This document shows, one piece after another, positions 62,507 through 64,000 of a stretch of DNA of 64,000 bases. Below the pieces are notes generated by a model. It was not told where the DNA came from. It saw nothing but the letters and a program-made list of their open reading frames with translations, and ran no database searches. Origin of the DNA: Qipengyuania seohaensis (GTDB taxonomy: Bacteria > Pseudomonadota > Alphaproteobacteria > Sphingomonadales > Sphingomonadaceae); assembly GCF_002795865.1 (NCBI RefSeq), contig NZ_CP024920.1, positions 2,763,001 to 2,827,000 on the forward strand, read 5' to 3'. The stretch's first letter is position 1, and every line of letters starts with the position of its first letter. Made by a program: the position numbers and the translations under genes.

Positions 62507-64000
62507 ATGTGCGGGATCGCGGGAATATTTCACTACGAAACGGTCAAACCGGTCGATCCCAAGCGGATCGAGGCGATGACGCTCGCCTTGGCTCACCGCG
62601 GACCCGACGGGGCGGGGGTCTGGACTGCTCCGGGCGTTGGCCTTGGGCATCGCAGGTTGTCGATCATCGATCTCGAAGGCTCGCCGCAGCCGATGCATTC
62701 GGCGGATGACCGCGCGACCATCGTCTTCAATGGCGAAATCTACAATTACCGCGCTCTTCGACGCGAACTTGCACAGGATGGGGCGAAGTTTCGCACCGAC
62801 GGCGATACCGAAACGATCCTGGCCGCCTGGCAAAAATGGGGGCCGGATTGCCTATCCCGGCTCGATGGCATGTTCGTTTTCGCCCTTTACGATCACGACC
62901 GGCGCCAGCTTTTCATCGCCCGCGACAGGTTGGGTGTGAAGCCGCTGTACGTAGCGCAGCTTCCGGGCGGCGCGATCGGCTTTGCAAGCGAGTTGAAGGG
63001 GCTGTTGGCTCATCCTCTGATGCGGCGGGAAATCGATCCGCTCGCGATCGAGGACTACATGACCTGGGGCTATGTACCCGACCATCGCGGAATCCTGAAA
63101 AACGTGAGCAAGCTGGCGGCCGGGCATTTCATGTTGCTCGACCATGGGCGTCCCCTGCCGGAGCCGAAACAATGGTGGGACGTGAGTTTCGAGGGGAGGG
63201 CGAGGGGCAAGACCGCCGACCGCTCCGCCGAATTGCTGCACCTCATGCGCGAAGGCGTGACCAGCCGGATGGTCGCAGACGTTCCGCTCGGTGCATTCCT
63301 GTCGGGCGGAGTCGACAGTTCATCTGTCGTTGCCCTGATGAGCGAGGCGAGTAATCGTCCGGTAACGAGCTGCTCGATCGGCTTCGATGTCGAAAGCGTC
63401 GATGAAACGGCATACGCCAGGCAGGTGGCGAAGCTCTTCGCAACGGACCACCACGAGCGCATCGTCTCGTCTGATCAGTTCGGCCAAATCGACCGCATTG
63501 CCGCGATCTTCGACGAGCCGTTTGCCGACGCCAGCGCCTTGCCCACCTTGCGGGTGTGCGAACTGGCAAGGGAGCATGTCACGGTCGCCCTTTCCGGCGA
63601 CGGAGCCGACGAAGCCTTTGCCGGATATCGCCGCCATCTCTTCCAGCTGAGGGAAGAACAGGCCCGTTCAGTCTTGCCGGCAAGATTGCGCGGCGCGGTT
63701 TTTAGCGGGCTCGGTAAAGTGTGGCCCAAGGCTGACTGGGCACCGCGCCCCTTGCGTGCGAAGACCACGCTGCTGTCCTTGGCCGAAAATGGCGAGGCCG
63801 GATATGCGCGCGCCCTGGCGATCCTTTCGCCGGAACTGCGCGATGGTCTTTACGGTGAGACGCTGCTCACGGCGCGCGGCGAGTACCGCGCCGAACAGCC
63901 CTTCGAGCAGTTGATGCGAAGGGCACCGGCGCGCTCCGGGCTCGACCGGGCGCAATATGCGGACCTCAAGTTCTGGCTGCCCGGCGATATCCTCACGAAG
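62507..64000 (+). CDS. XrtA-associated asparagine synthetase-like amidotransferase (partial)
   Basis: The first 498 codons of a glutamine-dependent asparagine-synthetase-type enzyme, cut by the window edge. Cys2 after the initiator Met is the glutaminase nucleophile (MCGIAGIF), LAHRGPDG and FNGEIYNY complete that domain, and the PP-loop SGGVDSS at 266-272 begins the ATP-dependent half. In XrtA loci (TIGR03108-like) the enzyme probably amidates a carboxyl group of a sugar or amino acid in the polymer; this is inference. It starts 11 nt after the exosortase stop. Confidence 0.93.
   Translation, partial: MCGIAGIFHYETVKPVDPKRIEAMTLALAHRGPDGAGVWTAPGVGLGHRRLSIIDLEGSPQPMHSADDRATIVFNGEIYNYRALRRELAQDGAKFRTDGDTETILAAWQKWGPDCLSRLDGMFVFALYDHDRRQLFIARDRLGVKPLYVAQLPGGAIGFASELKGLLAHPLMRREIDPLAIEDYMTWGYVPDHRGILKNVSKLAAGHFMLLDHGRPLPEPKQWWDVSFEGRARGKTADRSAELLHLMREGVTSRMVADVPLGAFLSGGVDSSSVVALMSEASNRPVTSCSIGFDVESVDETAYARQVAKLFATDHHERIVSSDQFGQIDRIAAIFDEPFADASALPTLRVCELAREHVTVALSGDGADEAFAGYRRHLFQLREEQARSVLPARLRGAVFSGLGKVWPKADWAPRPLRAKTTLLSLAENGEAGYARALAILSPELRDGLYGETLLTARGEYRAEQPFEQLMRRAPARSGLDRAQYADLKFWLPGDILTK

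Overview
The window is dense, GC-rich bacterial chromosome. Gene content and protein style point to an alphaproteobacterium of the Sphingomonadales, most likely Erythrobacteraceae (Erythrobacter/Qipengyuania type). This is inferred from the family mix (two-subunit 2-oxoglutarate:ferredoxin oxidoreductase, Tat-exported Gfo/Idh protein, an exosortase A polysaccharide locus of the sphingomonad kind) and from a DNA site with the alphaproteobacterial LexA pattern; no search was run. Genes are tightly packed with many 4-nt stop/start overlaps. No rRNA, tRNA, CRISPR array, insertion sequence or prophage was recognised. The longest stretch without a gene is 215 bp (661-875), which carries a BlaI-type operator.

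Left part (1-20 kb), mostly housekeeping: a secreted cyclophilin; a BlaI repressor with an M56 membrane metallopeptidase and CreD (envelope or antibiotic stress); a neutral zinc metallopeptidase; a 3-hydroxybutyrate-dehydrogenase-like SDR; guaB, a small conserved-looking protein and rsmB; a TPR protein; rppH with an HSL-family esterase; korA-korB interrupted by a small four-helix membrane protein; a PAP2 phosphatase; a DUF457 membrane protein; a DNA photolyase; a cyclopropane-fatty-acid synthase; and a lipoprotein serine hydrolase.

Middle part (20-46 kb): a PilZ protein, an SDR coupled to purF, lolC/E-lolD, a glutathione peroxidase preceded by a probable gene remnant, dnaE, an acyl-CoA ligase with an RluE-like pseudouridine synthase, a DUF1330 protein, a Tat-exported Gfo/Idh oxidoreductase, a radical SAM protein of the PA0069/DNA-repair-photolyase type with a LexA-like box at its start, moaB, a lytic transglycosylase coupled to a uracil-DNA-glycosylase-fold protein, the electron-transfer-flavoprotein:ubiquinone oxidoreductase, ispE, an N-formylglutamate-amidohydrolase-like protein, ilvD, a small lipoprotein, nnr and an RNA uracil methyltransferase.

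Right part (46.5-64 kb): an almost continuous exosortase A (XrtA/PEP-CTERM) extracellular polysaccharide locus. A leftward arm holds an acetyltransferase-like protein, an acyl carrier protein and two hydrolase-type proteins. A rightward arm starts with an AMP-forming ligase and a PLP decarboxylase. It continues with the export lipoprotein, chain-length determinant, tyrosine autokinase, outer-membrane barrel protein, AAA-type ATPase, polysaccharide deacetylase, FemAB-like protein, glycosyltransferase, exosortase A and an asparagine-synthetase-like amidotransferase cut by the right edge. Together these would make, modify and export a surface polysaccharide and sort PEP-CTERM proteins. The ligase/ACP/decarboxylase/acetyltransferase group has no established chemistry and is the most interesting unknown. 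No PEP-CTERM substrate is visible here, and the exosortase ends without an EpsI domain.
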